Shown piece after piece: positions 18,243 through 26,520 of a stretch of DNA of 64,000 nucleotides; position 1 is the first letter of the stretch, and each line of letters starts with the position of its first letter. Origin of the DNA: Corynebacterium confusum (GTDB lineage: Bacteria > Actinomycetota > Actinomycetes > Mycobacteriales > Mycobacteriaceae). A program made the position numbers and the translations under genes. The notes below the pieces were generated by a model. It saw only the letters and a program-made list of their open reading frames with translations. It was not told the DNA's origin and did no database searches. The stretch lies in NCBI RefSeq assembly GCF_030408715.1, contig NZ_CP047202.1, positions 2,415,846 through 2,479,845 of the forward strand, written 5' to 3'.

Positions 18243-18383
18243 TTAGTGTAGTCGCCGCAGGTTAGCGGTGTCAGTTTAGGTTAAGTCGTGGCCAGTTATC
18301 TAGGCCCGAATCCTGAAGGAATCTGAGCAAGCCGAAACGCTGTCATCACCATACGGAAACTTTGCCCAATTCTTAGTGACAAA

Positions 18384-18423
18384 GAGCCGTGCGAACGCTG
18401 AACATCTCAGCGTCGCGCAGCTC
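18384..18423 (-). terminator. intrinsic terminator after the phosphoesterase locus
   Basis: A long hairpin with arms GAGCcGTGCGaACGCTGA and TCaGCGTcGCGCaGCTC, closing on a 5-nt loop, followed on the minus strand by TTTGTC. It sits 26 nt downstream of the small anchor frame ending at 18449. Confidence 0.65.
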
Positions 18424-18448
18424 TTGGCGTGCCGGCTAAGTTTAGGGC

Positions 18449-18646
18449 CTAGCCAAAGATACGGTCGAAGAAGTTCTTGACCGGCTTCATCATCAGGTGC
18501 GGTACATACTTCCAGACGGCCCAGCTGCCCAAGCCGAGCGCACCCAGCACGGCTGCGACCAGGCTAAAGCCCCAGAACACGTTGGAAGAGCCTTGCGAGC
18601 TAGCGGAGCTACCGTTGCTGCTGCTCGAGCTACCGGAGCTGGCCAT
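18449..18646 (-). pseudogene. out-of-frame C-terminal membrane anchor of the adjacent phosphoesterase
   Basis: A 65-codon frame: a Ser/Gly/Asn linker, one transmembrane segment (about 22-42, FSLVAAVLGALGLGSWAVW) and a basic tail (KPVKNFFDRIFG). It reads as the natural continuation of the phosphoesterase C-terminus, whose frame ends 18630-18646 in the same Ser/Gly repeat. The upstream frame is one base out of register, and the ATG at 18646 has no ribosome-binding site. Either a frameshift has separated enzyme and anchor, or slippage in the repetitive tract joins them. A free small protein is less likely. Confidence 0.55.
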
Positions 18647-20159
18647 TGCTGCTGCCGCTGCTGCCTTCCTTGTTCGGTTCCTTGCTCGGCTTCGCCGGCT
18701 CAGACGGCTTGCTCGGCTCAGTGGACTCTTCCGGTTCGCCCGGCTCGGTGGTCGGCTTTTCAGAAGGCTCGGCCGACGGCTCTTCGGTCGGTTCTGGCTG
18801 TTCCTCGCGCGGATCGACCAGGGCGCGGTCGCGGTTCTCTAGGGTGACACGGTCGACGAGCGCACCGGTGGGCTCGTCGTAGGTGGTCAGGCGGAGTTCC
18901 TCGCCGGTCACGTCCACCCGCAGATAATCCGGGGTGTAGTCTTGGCGCCAGTAGGCGGTGGAGTCGTGCACCAGTTCCTGCGGGACGTGTTCCATGCGGG
19001 CGTTCGGCTGCTTTTCGCCATTGACGTCCTGGAAATCGTAGAACTTGCCGCCGCCGGCGCTGGTGGTGGTCAGGTAGAGGACCTCGTTGTCGTTCGGGGA
19101 AAGCTTGTCATTGCGCTTGCCCAGGCCTTCAGAGACCGGCTGATTGCCGTTCATCAGGTGGGTGCGGGTGTAGATGTGGTCGTGGCCCGACAGCACCACG
19201 TCGACGCCGAGCTCAGAGAAGGTATCCGCCAGGCCGTCGCGCAGGCGTCCCACGTCGGTGTCGGTGTAGTGGGTGGCCTGCGAGTACAGGGAGTGGTGCA
19301 TGCCTACGATTACCCAGTCGTTGAAGGCGCCTCGGTTGTCGATGGTGTCCTTGAGGAAGCGCTTGTGGCGCTCAATGTCGTCCTCTTGGCTTGCGTTGGA
19401 GTCCAGATTGATGAAGAGCACGTTGTTGCGCTCAAACCAGGAGTTGCGCAGGTCCGGGGCCTGGTTGGGGTTGATGAAGTGCTCGTCGTAGTCACCGAAA
19501 GCAATCGCGGAGGGGTAGCCCTCGTGGTTGCCCGGGATAGCACTGAGCGGAACCTGCCGGATGACATCTGGGCTGAAGAAGCCGTCGTACTGGGCTAGGG
19601 GAGCGCCCCAGCCCTCAATCTGGTCGCCCAGGGACCAGATGAGCTGCGAGTCCGGTACGTCACCGATCGCCTTGTTGATGGTCTTGTTCCACTGCTCGGT
19701 TTGTTCCTCGATCTTCGCGTCCACGCCGATCTGCGCGTCGCTAATCGTGACAAAGGACCAGTCCTCGCCGTGGGAACCGGTGTTGAACGTGTGCGGGGCG
19801 GACCAGCCGCCCTCGTCGGAGCCCACCACGTAGGTGTACTCGGTGTCTTCCGCCAGGCCGGTGGCCGTCGCATAGTTGGACAGGTAGAGGATGCGGCCGG
19901 CGTTCTTTTCCTTGGCGTCGAATTCCTTCGCCTGGTCTTCCTGCCCGGTCGGGTAGACCTTGAGCTTTTCCTCGCCTCGGTGGTTGGTGCGCCAGGAGAC
20001 GATGACGGAGGTTTCATCCGCGCCCGGCTGCAGGACCTGGCGGTAAATCGGGGATTCCTGCGCCTGGGCGGTGGTCGGGACGACGGCGCCGGAGGCAAGA
20101 GTGACAGACAAGGCGCAACCAAGCGCCACGAATGAGCGGTTGAGGCGAGCTTTAATCAT
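18630..20159 (-). CDS. secreted metallophosphoesterase (purple-acid-phosphatase-like)
   Basis: A 509-residue exported phosphoesterase. A signal peptide ends near AQAQES (about residue 35). A fibronectin-like PAP N-domain follows (about 38-135, VIVSWRTNHRGEEKLKVY). The calcineurin-type domain has the metal-binding blocks SDAQ, GDQ, GNHEG, GMHHS and GHDHIY. The tail is Pro/Glu/Ser/Lys-rich and typical of a wall-spanning linker. It stops in a Ser/Gly run, where a membrane anchor lies in another frame, so the present product would lack its anchor. Divergent from the PhoD gene; both probably release phosphate outside the cell. Confidence 0.85.
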   Translation of the reverse strand: MIKARLNRSFVALGCALSVTLASGAVVPTTAQAQESPIYRQVLQPGADETSVIVSWRTNHRGEEKLKVYPTGQEDQAKEFDAKEKNAGRILYLSNYATATGLAEDTEYTYVVGSDEGGWSAPHTFNTGSHGEDWSFVTISDAQIGVDAKIEEQTEQWNKTINKAIGDVPDSQLIWSLGDQIEGWGAPLAQYDGFFSPDVIRQVPLSAIPGNHEGYPSAIAFGDYDEHFINPNQAPDLRNSWFERNNVLFINLDSNASQEDDIERHKRFLKDTIDNRGAFNDWVIVGMHHSLYSQATHYTDTDVGRLRDGLADTFSELGVDVVLSGHDHIYTRTHLMNGNQPVSEGLGKRNDKLSPNDNEVLYLTTTSAGGGKFYDFQDVNGEKQPNARMEHVPQELVHDSTAYWRQDYTPDYLRVDVTGEELRLTTYDEPTGALVDRVTLENRDRALVDPREEQPEPTEEPSAEPSEKPTTEPGEPEESTEPSKPSEPAKPSKEPNKEGSSGSSNGQLR

Positions 20160-20498
20160 GGGCTTCTTCCTGGTCAGACGGCCCTACCGCGAGACCGGAT
20201 GACACTGCAGTTATTCATTGGTGTCGGGAGTGCAGTACCAAGTGATCCGTGCGGCAGACCCAAAAGCAGAGTTGTGGGCGAGTTGTTTTACAGCTTTAGA
20301 GCCGGGCGGTCACGAGGAAGAATCTTCGGTCGCCTGCGTAAACCACCCGGCTTGAGCAAAACGTTAGGCACATGGAAACAAATACAGGTAAATGCCATGT
20401 TAAAGTCAGATTACTCAGGGAATAACTTCTACTTAAGACTCAACTACCAGCTCTTATTCTCCCAGCGAGCGGCCCGGGACTGGGCTAGTTTGTCAGCC
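20160..20498. promoter_or_regulatory. divergent promoter region of two secreted phosphoesterases
   Basis: A 339-nt gap with no supported gene. The part nearest the phoD start is AT-rich compared with its flanks. An inverted repeat ACATGG (20370-20375) / CCATGT (20395-20400) lies about 100 nt before the PhoD start. I cannot identify a PhoP box by eye. Confidence 0.4.
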
Positions 20499-22187
20499 AT
20501 GAAGACAACCCGTTTCTCTCGCCGCACGGCACTGACCGCCGCCTCGCTCACCGCAGCCGGCATCGCCGCGGCCCCCGCTTTTGCCCAAGACCAGCCGACC
20601 TCCCCGTTAGATCTTTATACCCAGGATTCCGGTGCCAGCCTGCCGTTCTTGCACGGGGTGGCCAGCGGCGGCCCGCTGCCGAGCTCCGTGGTGTTATGGA
20701 CCCGCATTACCCCGGATCGTGACTCGCTGCCCGGCTCCGGATTGGGCGAGCCCACCCGCGTCGACTGGGAGGTGTCCACCAGCCCGGAGTTCGGCGACAT
20801 CGTCGCCCGCGGCACGGAGACCACCAGCCCGGATAGCGATCACACCATCCACGCCGAGCCGCACGACCTGAGCCCGGCCACCGAGTATTACTACCGCTTC
20901 CGCGTTGCCGACGGCCCGCACGCCGGGGCCGAGTCCCTGGTGGGCCGCACCAAGACCGCACCCGCCCACGGGGACAGCCCGGACCAGCTGACCTTCGCTG
21001 TGGCATCGTGTGCGAACTACGAGTCCGGCTTCTTCTGCGCCTACCGCGACATGGCCGAGCGCGGCTGGTCCGGCGAGCTCGACCTCGTCGTCTTCCTCGG
21101 CGATTACATCTACGAGTACGGCACGGGCGAGTACGTGGGCAAGTCCGGCATCGTCCGCCCGCACCACCCGACGTGGGAGATCACGACCCTCGAGGACTAC
21201 CGCATGCGCTACGGGCGGTACCGCACCGATGCCCACCTGCAGGCCGCTCACGCCTCCGCCCCGTGGGTCGTAACCTGGGATGACCATGAGTCCGCAAACA
21301 ACGCCTGGCGCGAGGGTGCGGAAAACCACACCGACGGCTTCGCCGAGGGCCAGTGGGCCAGCCGCCGCGACCAGGCCCTGCAGGCCTACTTCGAGTGGAT
21401 GCCGCTGCGCAAGGCCGGCACCTCGAAGGAAGGCCACCTCTACCGCAGCTTCCAGTTCGGCGATCTCATGGAGCTGACGCTGATGGATCTGCGCAGCTAC
21501 CGCGACGCGGAGACCACCGCCGCCAACTTCGCCAGCCCGGACCGCACGATGCTCGGCAGCGAGCAATTCGCCTGGCTGACCGACGTCGTGGAGACCTCCC
21601 CGGCGCGCTGGATGGTGCTGGGCAACTCGGTCATGATGTCGCCCATGCGCCTGCTGACCATGCCGGGCAACCGCGAGGCCGAAGAAGCAATCCAGGCGAT
21701 GAAGGCCTCCCGCTCCGGTATCGCGCTTAACTCCGACCAGTGGGACGGATACACCCACGACCGCGACAAGCTGCTCGAGCTTTTGGGGAAGCGCGGCCGC
21801 CACAACTTCTTCGTCACCGGCGATATCCACTCCGAGTGGGCCAACTCCATCTACACCGGCGACAAGGAGGTCGCCTGCGAGATGGTGACCACGTCTATCT
21901 CTGCGCCGAACGTCGACGAAATCCTGACCGAGTACACCGGCATCTACCACGCGGAGGACAACTCGACCTCGCTGCTAGTGGAAAGCGCCATCAAGGACGC
22001 GAACCCCAACGTCAACCACCTCGACTACGACGCCCACGGCTACGCGGTCGCGCAGCTGCGCGCCGACGACGTGGAGATGCGCTACTACCGCGTCTCAGAC
22101 GTCGAGGACCCCGAGGCGAGCGTCTCCCTGCACACCACCCGCACCTGGCGCGTGGACGGAGGCTTCGACCCCTCGGACGGCGAATAG
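20499..22187 (+). CDS. phoD: PhoD-like alkaline phosphatase, Tat-exported
   Basis: A 562-residue secreted phosphodiesterase/phosphatase. The ATG at 20499 gives a twin-arginine signal peptide (FSRRTALTAASLTAAG ... APAFAQD). The longer in-frame extension is basic and not family-like. The N-terminal PhoD domain begins LPFLHGVASGGPLPSSVVLW, and the metallophosphatase domain has VFLGDYIYEYG, TWDDHESANN and FFVTGDIHSEW. PhoD enzymes use Fe/Ca centres, and Tat export is consistent with folding in the cytoplasm. Expression under phosphate limitation is likely but no operator was recognised. Confidence 0.9.
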   Translation: MKTTRFSRRTALTAASLTAAGIAAAPAFAQDQPTSPLDLYTQDSGASLPFLHGVASGGPLPSSVVLWTRITPDRDSLPGSGLGEPTRVDWEVSTSPEFGDIVARGTETTSPDSDHTIHAEPHDLSPATEYYYRFRVADGPHAGAESLVGRTKTAPAHGDSPDQLTFAVASCANYESGFFCAYRDMAERGWSGELDLVVFLGDYIYEYGTGEYVGKSGIVRPHHPTWEITTLEDYRMRYGRYRTDAHLQAAHASAPWVVTWDDHESANNAWREGAENHTDGFAEGQWASRRDQALQAYFEWMPLRKAGTSKEGHLYRSFQFGDLMELTLMDLRSYRDAETTAANFASPDRTMLGSEQFAWLTDVVETSPARWMVLGNSVMMSPMRLLTMPGNREAEEAIQAMKASRSGIALNSDQWDGYTHDRDKLLELLGKRGRHNFFVTGDIHSEWANSIYTGDKEVACEMVTTSISAPNVDEILTEYTGIYHAEDNSTSLLVESAIKDANPNVNHLDYDAHGYAVAQLRADDVEMRYYRVSDVEDPEASVSLHTTRTWRVDGGFDPSDGE

Positions 22188-22302
22188 GCAGTTCACAGGG
22201 TTTCGGAAGGGCCGAGACGTACAGCAACCCCACAGGAAACTTTCGGTTTACTGCCCCGGAACCCCCACGGCCTTGGCACCCGGGCGGCTTAGTCTCGAGT
22301 TC

Positions 22303-22540
22303 ATGACATCACACAGACTCCGCACGAAAGTGGCCGCCCTCCTGGCTGCCGCCACCCTGACCATCCCGCTCGACCGCCTGGTCCAACTTCCCGGTGACCT
22401 TCGTGGAACGCAACGGGCTCAACCTCAACGACCTCAACGATGAGCAGCGCGCCGGGGCGTTGAAAGTGCTCGAAACCCTTTTGTCCGAAAGCACCTATGA
22501 GCGGGTCGTCAGGTTGCCGGGTAGACCATCGGCCGGCTGA
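22303..22540 (+). pseudogene. DUF3500-protein relic
   Basis: A start and signal-like sequence (MTSHRLRTKVAALLAAATL) at 22303 is followed, after a frameshift at about 22377, by WSNFPVTFVERNGLNLNDL and then NDEQRAGALKVLETLLSE, the conserved opening block of DUF3500 proteins. The frame stops at 22540, so only some 75 codons of a normally 300-400-residue protein remain. Both an internal deletion after the signal and loss of the C-terminal part are needed. Its 3' end overlaps the convergent ABC ATPase gene. Confidence 0.7.
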
Positions 22541-23585
22541 TCTTTAGCCCGATGGCGTCGCCGACCTTGGGGTGGTGCTCAAGGCCCACGCTAGCGCGGA
22601 AGGTGTGCCCGGAGCCTGCCTGAGCCGTGACCGAGTAGGCCGTGGTCTCGAAGAGCACGGAGGTCAGCGTGGCATCGACCGCCCCCGGCTGGCCCGGCGC
22701 GGTGACCTCCACGGTGCGGGGCAGGATGACGATTTCTACCGCCGTGCCCTCGCGCGGGGCATCGTGTCCCGCTGCCGGAGCTGGCTGCGCCGCCCAGGCG
22801 AATTCCTCCCAGCCGGTGCCGAGCGCCTGGCAATCCACCCGGTGCCCGCGCAGGTGCCCATCCAGCACCGTGGCGTCGGAGATAAACCGCGCCACCGCGG
22901 GGCTGGCAGGGGAGGAGAGCAGTTCCGGGGCCGTGGCTACCTGCTGGATGCGTCCGTCGGCCAGGACCACAATGCGATCGGCGACCGCCAGGGCCTCAGC
23001 GCGGTCGTGGGTGACGTGGACCGCCGTGAGCCCCTGGGTGCGCACCAGGGCCGTTAGATCGCGGCGTAGCTTATCGCGCAGCGGCTCATCGAGGGCCGAC
23101 AGCGCCTCGTCAAGAAGTAGCACGCTCGGGTTCGCCACCACCGCGCGGGCCAGCGCCACTCGCTGCTGCTGCCCGCCGGAGAGGGTAGAGGGCTTGCGCT
23201 TGGTCATGCCCTCCAGCCCGACCATCGCCAGCGCCTCGTGGATACGCTCGCGGCGCTGGGCCGCAGGGACGCCGGCCATCTTCAGCGGGTAGCCCACGTT
23301 GTCCGCGACACTCATGTGCGGCCAGACCGCGTGCTGCTGGAAGACCATACCCATGCGGCGCTTCTCCGGGGGCAGTCCCGCCAGATCCTCGCCTGCCACG
23401 CGGAGCACGCCCGCAGTGGGGTGCACGAACCCGGCAATCGTGCGCAGCAGCGTGGTCTTGCCCGACCCGGACGGGCCGACAAGCGCGACGAATTCGCCTT
23501 CCTCGACCGTTAGGCTCACCGAGTCCAGGCCCCGAGTGCCGTCGGGGAAATCGACGGTCACGTCTTGTAATTCCAGAAATGACAC
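22509..23585 (-). CDS. ABC importer ATPase (FbpC/PotA-like)
   Basis: A 358-residue ATPase with Walker A GPSGSGKTT, signature LSGGQQQRVALARA, Walker B VLLLDEALSALD and a C-terminal TOBE-type domain (about 240-355), the plan of FbpC, PotA and ThiQ-like subunits. GTG start at 23585, 6 nt after the permease stop. It is the last gene of a binding protein-permease-ATPase operon. The Ala in DEALSALD (usually DEPLSALD) is seen in some family members. Its 3' end overlaps the DUF3500 relic. Confidence 0.85.
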   Translation of the reverse strand: MSFLELQDVTVDFPDGTRGLDSVSLTVEEGEFVALVGPSGSGKTTLLRTIAGFVHPTAGVLRVAGEDLAGLPPEKRRMGMVFQQHAVWPHMSVADNVGYPLKMAGVPAAQRRERIHEALAMVGLEGMTKRKPSTLSGGQQQRVALARAVVANPSVLLLDEALSALDEPLRDKLRRDLTALVRTQGLTAVHVTHDRAEALAVADRIVVLADGRIQQVATAPELLSSPASPAVARFISDATVLDGHLRGHRVDCQALGTGWEEFAWAAQPAPAAGHDAPREGTAVEIVILPRTVEVTAPGQPGAVDATLTSVLFETTAYSVTAQAGSGHTFRASVGLEHHPKVGDAIGLKISRPMVYPAT

Positions 23586-23591
23586 TGTTTC

Positions 23592-25274
23592 TTATTTTCC
23601 TTTCGCGGGAGACCGGGCGGACAGCGCGAGGGCGACGATGCCCACCACGCTAAACAACAGCGACAGCGCCGCCGCCTCGTTATAAGCCCCGGCTTGCTGC
23701 AGGTTGAAGACCTGGACGCCCAGGGTGGTGGTGCCCGGCGCGATGAGCAGAATCGACACGGTTAGCTCGCGGACCGCGGTCACCGCCACGAGCACCGCCC
23801 CGGAGATGGCGGCGGGGATCGCCATAGCACCCGTCGTAGACAGCAACGCCAGCACCTGCCCGGCGCCGGACATCCGCGCGGCTTCCTCCACGGCCAGGGG
23901 AGTGGTCCGCAGGGGAGCCCGCACTGCTTGCAGGACCAGGGCGGTGAAGGCACAGACGTACGCGCCCAGGATGACCCAGATCGTGTTGTAGATGCCGGTG
24001 TACCGGCCGAAGATCAGCCAGGCGATGCCCACGATCATGCCGGGCAGTGCCGTCGGCAGGAGCACCACGAGCGTCAAAGCGGTATTTCCCCACAGGCGGG
24101 TACGGGTCACCACCAGGCCGACTGCCCAGCCGATGATCCCGCACAAAACGGCGGCACTCAGCGCGAGGAAGAGCGAGTTTTGGAAGCCGTCAATAACCCG
24201 CGGGTTAGACACCGCGTTGGTGAAATTGTCCAGGGAGATATTCTCCGTCGTAAACGGCACGCCCGGCGCGGGCAGCAGGGCTCGATACGCCAGCCCCGCC
24301 AGCGGGCCCACGGCAATCACCAGCGCCATCAACCACGCGATCACAGTGACCACCGGGCGCAGAGCCCCCAGCCCGAAGTGCGCAGGTTCGCCCGTGGCCT
24401 GCAGCGTCGTCGCCGCCCGCAGGGACACAACGTGCTCGGCGATCACCGCGCTGATGCCCAGCAGGAGCAGCACCACGCCCAGCGTGGAGACCACCTGGAG
24501 GGGATTCGAGACAGTGCCCGAGTCCATGAAGCGGTACATCATCGTCGCCAGCGTCTCGAAGCCCTGCGGCGAGCCCAAAATGGCCGGGATACCGAAGTCG
24601 GCCAGGTTGGAGACCGCGGTCAGCGTAAACGCCGACAGCAACGCGGGCCGCAGCAACGGGAGCGTGACGGTCCAGAAGACCGTAAACGGGCCCGCCCCGG
24701 AGACCCGGGCCGCCTGCTCCAGGTCCGCTGGAAGCCCCCGCAGCGCCGCCGCGACGATGATGTAGACCATCGGGTAGGAGTGGACCAGCATCAGGACCGT
24801 CACGCCGTCCGCGCCGTAGACATTCCAGACCTCAGTGCCGAAGAGGCGGTTGAGGCCCTGTGCGGGCCCGAACAGCTGCATCCAGGCAATCGCCCCGATA
24901 AACGGCGGGACCAGCAGCGGGGAGAGCAACAGCAACCGCAGCCACCGCGTGCCCGCCGCGTCGGTGCGGTCCAGCACCAGCGCCATGGCGGTACCCACGA
25001 CGACCGCACCCACCGCGGAGAGCAAGGTGGTGAAAAACGAATTCCACGCCGCCTGTCCCAGCCCGCTGTCCAGCAACAAGGGCCACTGGTTGCCACCCAA
25101 GGCTAGGGCCACGACCAGAGACAGCGGGATGACGAAAAGACCGGCGACCACGAGCCAGGTGCCGAAACGGGCGAGGGAGACCCCGGACAACAGGGACGTG
25201 GCACTGGCGGCCGCGCCGGAAGCCTGCCTAGACTTAGCGCTTAGCTGAGTGTTTCGCGTAAGTGTGCTTGCCAA
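23592..25274 (-). CDS. ABC importer permease, two fused permease domains (FbpB-like)
   Basis: A 560-residue inner-membrane protein with about twelve helices in two homologous halves, as in FbpB, AfuB and ThiP. EAA loops occur in both halves: EQAARVSGAGPFTVFWTVTL near residue 205 and EEAARMSGAGQVLALL near 480. It starts at TTG 25274, only 4 nt after the binding-protein stop, with no clear ribosome-binding site, so translation probably depends on coupling. Single-chain double permeases work with a homodimeric ATPase. Confidence 0.87.
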   Translation of the reverse strand: MASTLTRNTQLSAKSRQASGAAASATSLLSGVSLARFGTWLVVAGLFVIPLSLVVALALGGNQWPLLLDSGLGQAAWNSFFTTLLSAVGAVVVGTAMALVLDRTDAAGTRWLRLLLLSPLLVPPFIGAIAWMQLFGPAQGLNRLFGTEVWNVYGADGVTVLMLVHSYPMVYIIVAAALRGLPADLEQAARVSGAGPFTVFWTVTLPLLRPALLSAFTLTAVSNLADFGIPAILGSPQGFETLATMMYRFMDSGTVSNPLQVVSTLGVVLLLLGISAVIAEHVVSLRAATTLQATGEPAHFGLGALRPVVTVIAWLMALVIAVGPLAGLAYRALLPAPGVPFTTENISLDNFTNAVSNPRVIDGFQNSLFLALSAAVLCGIIGWAVGLVVTRTRLWGNTALTLVVLLPTALPGMIVGIAWLIFGRYTGIYNTIWVILGAYVCAFTALVLQAVRAPLRTTPLAVEEAARMSGAGQVLALLSTTGAMAIPAAISGAVLVAVTAVRELTVSILLIAPGTTTLGVQVFNLQQAGAYNEAAALSLLFSVVGIVALALSARSPAKGK

Positions 25275-25278
25275 GGCT

Positions 25279-26355
25279 CTAGTTCATCGCGTCCTGGAAG
25301 ACCTTAACCGCCGCATCCTTGTCTTCGGTCACGGTGTCCAGATCCGGAGTCATAAGCTCAATCTCATCCAGGGCCGGGGTGTCCTCCGGCACGCCGACGT
25401 CCTCACGGACCGGCAGGTAGGACTGCTCCACCGCCAGCTTCTGGCCTTCCTCGGACAGCAGGAAGTTAATGTACTTCTCGGCGGCCTCCTGCTGCTCACT
25501 ATCGGCGAAGACGCCGGCCGGCTCCGTGATGTAGGGTGCGCCCTCGCTCGGGTAGGCAGTGGCGATGGGCGAGCCTTGGGCGGCCAGGTCGCGGACCAGG
25601 TAGTCCACGACAATGCCCACCGGGCGCGAGCCGGAGGCGATCTCCTGGGAGGTGGGGCCGTTAGACTCCGCCACCATCGGGGAGTTTTCGCCCAGCTGGT
25701 TGATCCAGTCTTCGCCGAGCTGCTCGTCGTTCTTCCAGACCGAGGCGTTGAAGGCCGCTGCGCCGGAGACAGCCGGGTTCGGCAGAACGATCTTGTCGCG
25801 ATACTCCGGGTCGACCAAATCGGCCCACGACTGCGGGGCGTCAGCCTCGTCGATGACGTCGGTGTTGTAGGCGATCACCGTCGGGATGATGCGGGTGCCG
25901 ACGTAGTAGCCGTCGTCCGAGACGGCCTCGTCGATGAGACTTGAGGTGTCCACGGCCTGGAGCTGGCTCAGGTCGTCGCTCGCGACGTACTGGTCGAAGG
26001 TAGCAGAATCTGCCGCCCACAGGACGTCGGCCTCGATTTCGCCGGAGGACTTTTCGGATTCGATACGGGCATTCAGGTCGCCCGTACCCGCGCGGTAGAC
26101 CTCTACGGAGATGTCCGGGTTTGCCTCCTCGAATGCCGCGTTAATTTCATCGACCTTGTCTTCCGGCTCGGAGGTGTAGACCGTCAGGGTCACCTGGTCA
26201 CCCTCGGCCGCGGAGTCGCCTCCGCCGTTGCCGCTTTCAGCCGGTTCGGAGCAGGCAGTCAGCGCCAGACCGACAGTCGCCACGCCCGCGATAGCGGCCG
26301 CGGCGCGCGGGCGGCGGGAGGGACGGTAGCGGTGGAAGAAACCGAAGAGATTCAT
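25279..26355 (-). CDS. ABC importer substrate-binding lipoprotein (AfuA/FbpA-type fold)
   Basis: A 358-residue lipoprotein; ATG at 26355 with AGGAG 7 nt upstream (a TTG two codons earlier is possible). The lipobox Cys lies in GLALTACSEP. The mature part begins QVTLTVYTSEPEDKVDEI, typical of type II binding proteins for ferric iron, sugar phosphates, 2-aminoethylphosphonate or thiamine. The adjacent tyrosine pair that binds iron in FbpA is not evident, so iron should not be assumed. A structured leader precedes the gene. Confidence 0.8.
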   Translation of the reverse strand: MNLFGFFHRYRPSRRPRAAAAIAGVATVGLALTACSEPAESGNGGGDSAAEGDQVTLTVYTSEPEDKVDEINAAFEEANPDISVEVYRAGTGDLNARIESEKSSGEIEADVLWAADSATFDQYVASDDLSQLQAVDTSSLIDEAVSDDGYYVGTRIIPTVIAYNTDVIDEADAPQSWADLVDPEYRDKIVLPNPAVSGAAAFNASVWKNDEQLGEDWINQLGENSPMVAESNGPTSQEIASGSRPVGIVVDYLVRDLAAQGSPIATAYPSEGAPYITEPAGVFADSEQQEAAEKYINFLLSEEGQKLAVEQSYLPVREDVGVPEDTPALDEIELMTPDLDTVTEDKDAAVKVFQDAMN

Positions 26356-26390
26356 GCGCAAACTCCTGTGCTTAGAAGATAAAGAGGATA

Positions 26391-26452
26391 GGGACTTGCA
26401 GTGCGGGCTCTGGACTCAGAGCCGCGACACCATGTCTGACCATCCAAGTCCC
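26391..26452 (-). ncRNA. structured 5' leader of the importer operon, riboswitch-like
   Basis: On the minus-strand transcript, GGGACTTG (26452-26445) can pair perfectly with CAAGTCCC (26398-26391). This encloses a second perfect hairpin, GGCTCTG-AGTC-CAGAGCC (26423-26406), and a purine-rich strand GGATGGTCAGACATGGTG. The element ends 35 nt before the binding-protein ATG. A closing stem around an inner hairpin next to an importer start suggests a ligand- or protein-responsive leader. I recognise no known riboswitch class; it lacks the conserved core of the TPP aptamer. Confidence 0.4.
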
Positions 26453-26520
26453 CGGAGGTTAATACCAGGTTCTCTCCACGTTGCGCTGCGGTGAATTATC
26501 TCCCCGGCCGGCTTTGGCCT

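Noticed and set aside
15522..18251. A 909-codon open frame antisense to leuS
   Set aside because: leuS is unambiguous. The antisense frame has Val/Gly/Arg-rich composition and no motifs, the usual effect of high GC at third positions.
23928..25106. A 392-codon frame antisense to the importer permease
   Set aside because: Extremely Arg/Gln/His-rich, with no hydrophobic core; a shadow of the double permease.
26391..26452. TPP riboswitch as explanation for the importer leader
   Set aside because: The conserved CUGAGA and ACCUGA-type cores of TPP aptamers are absent.
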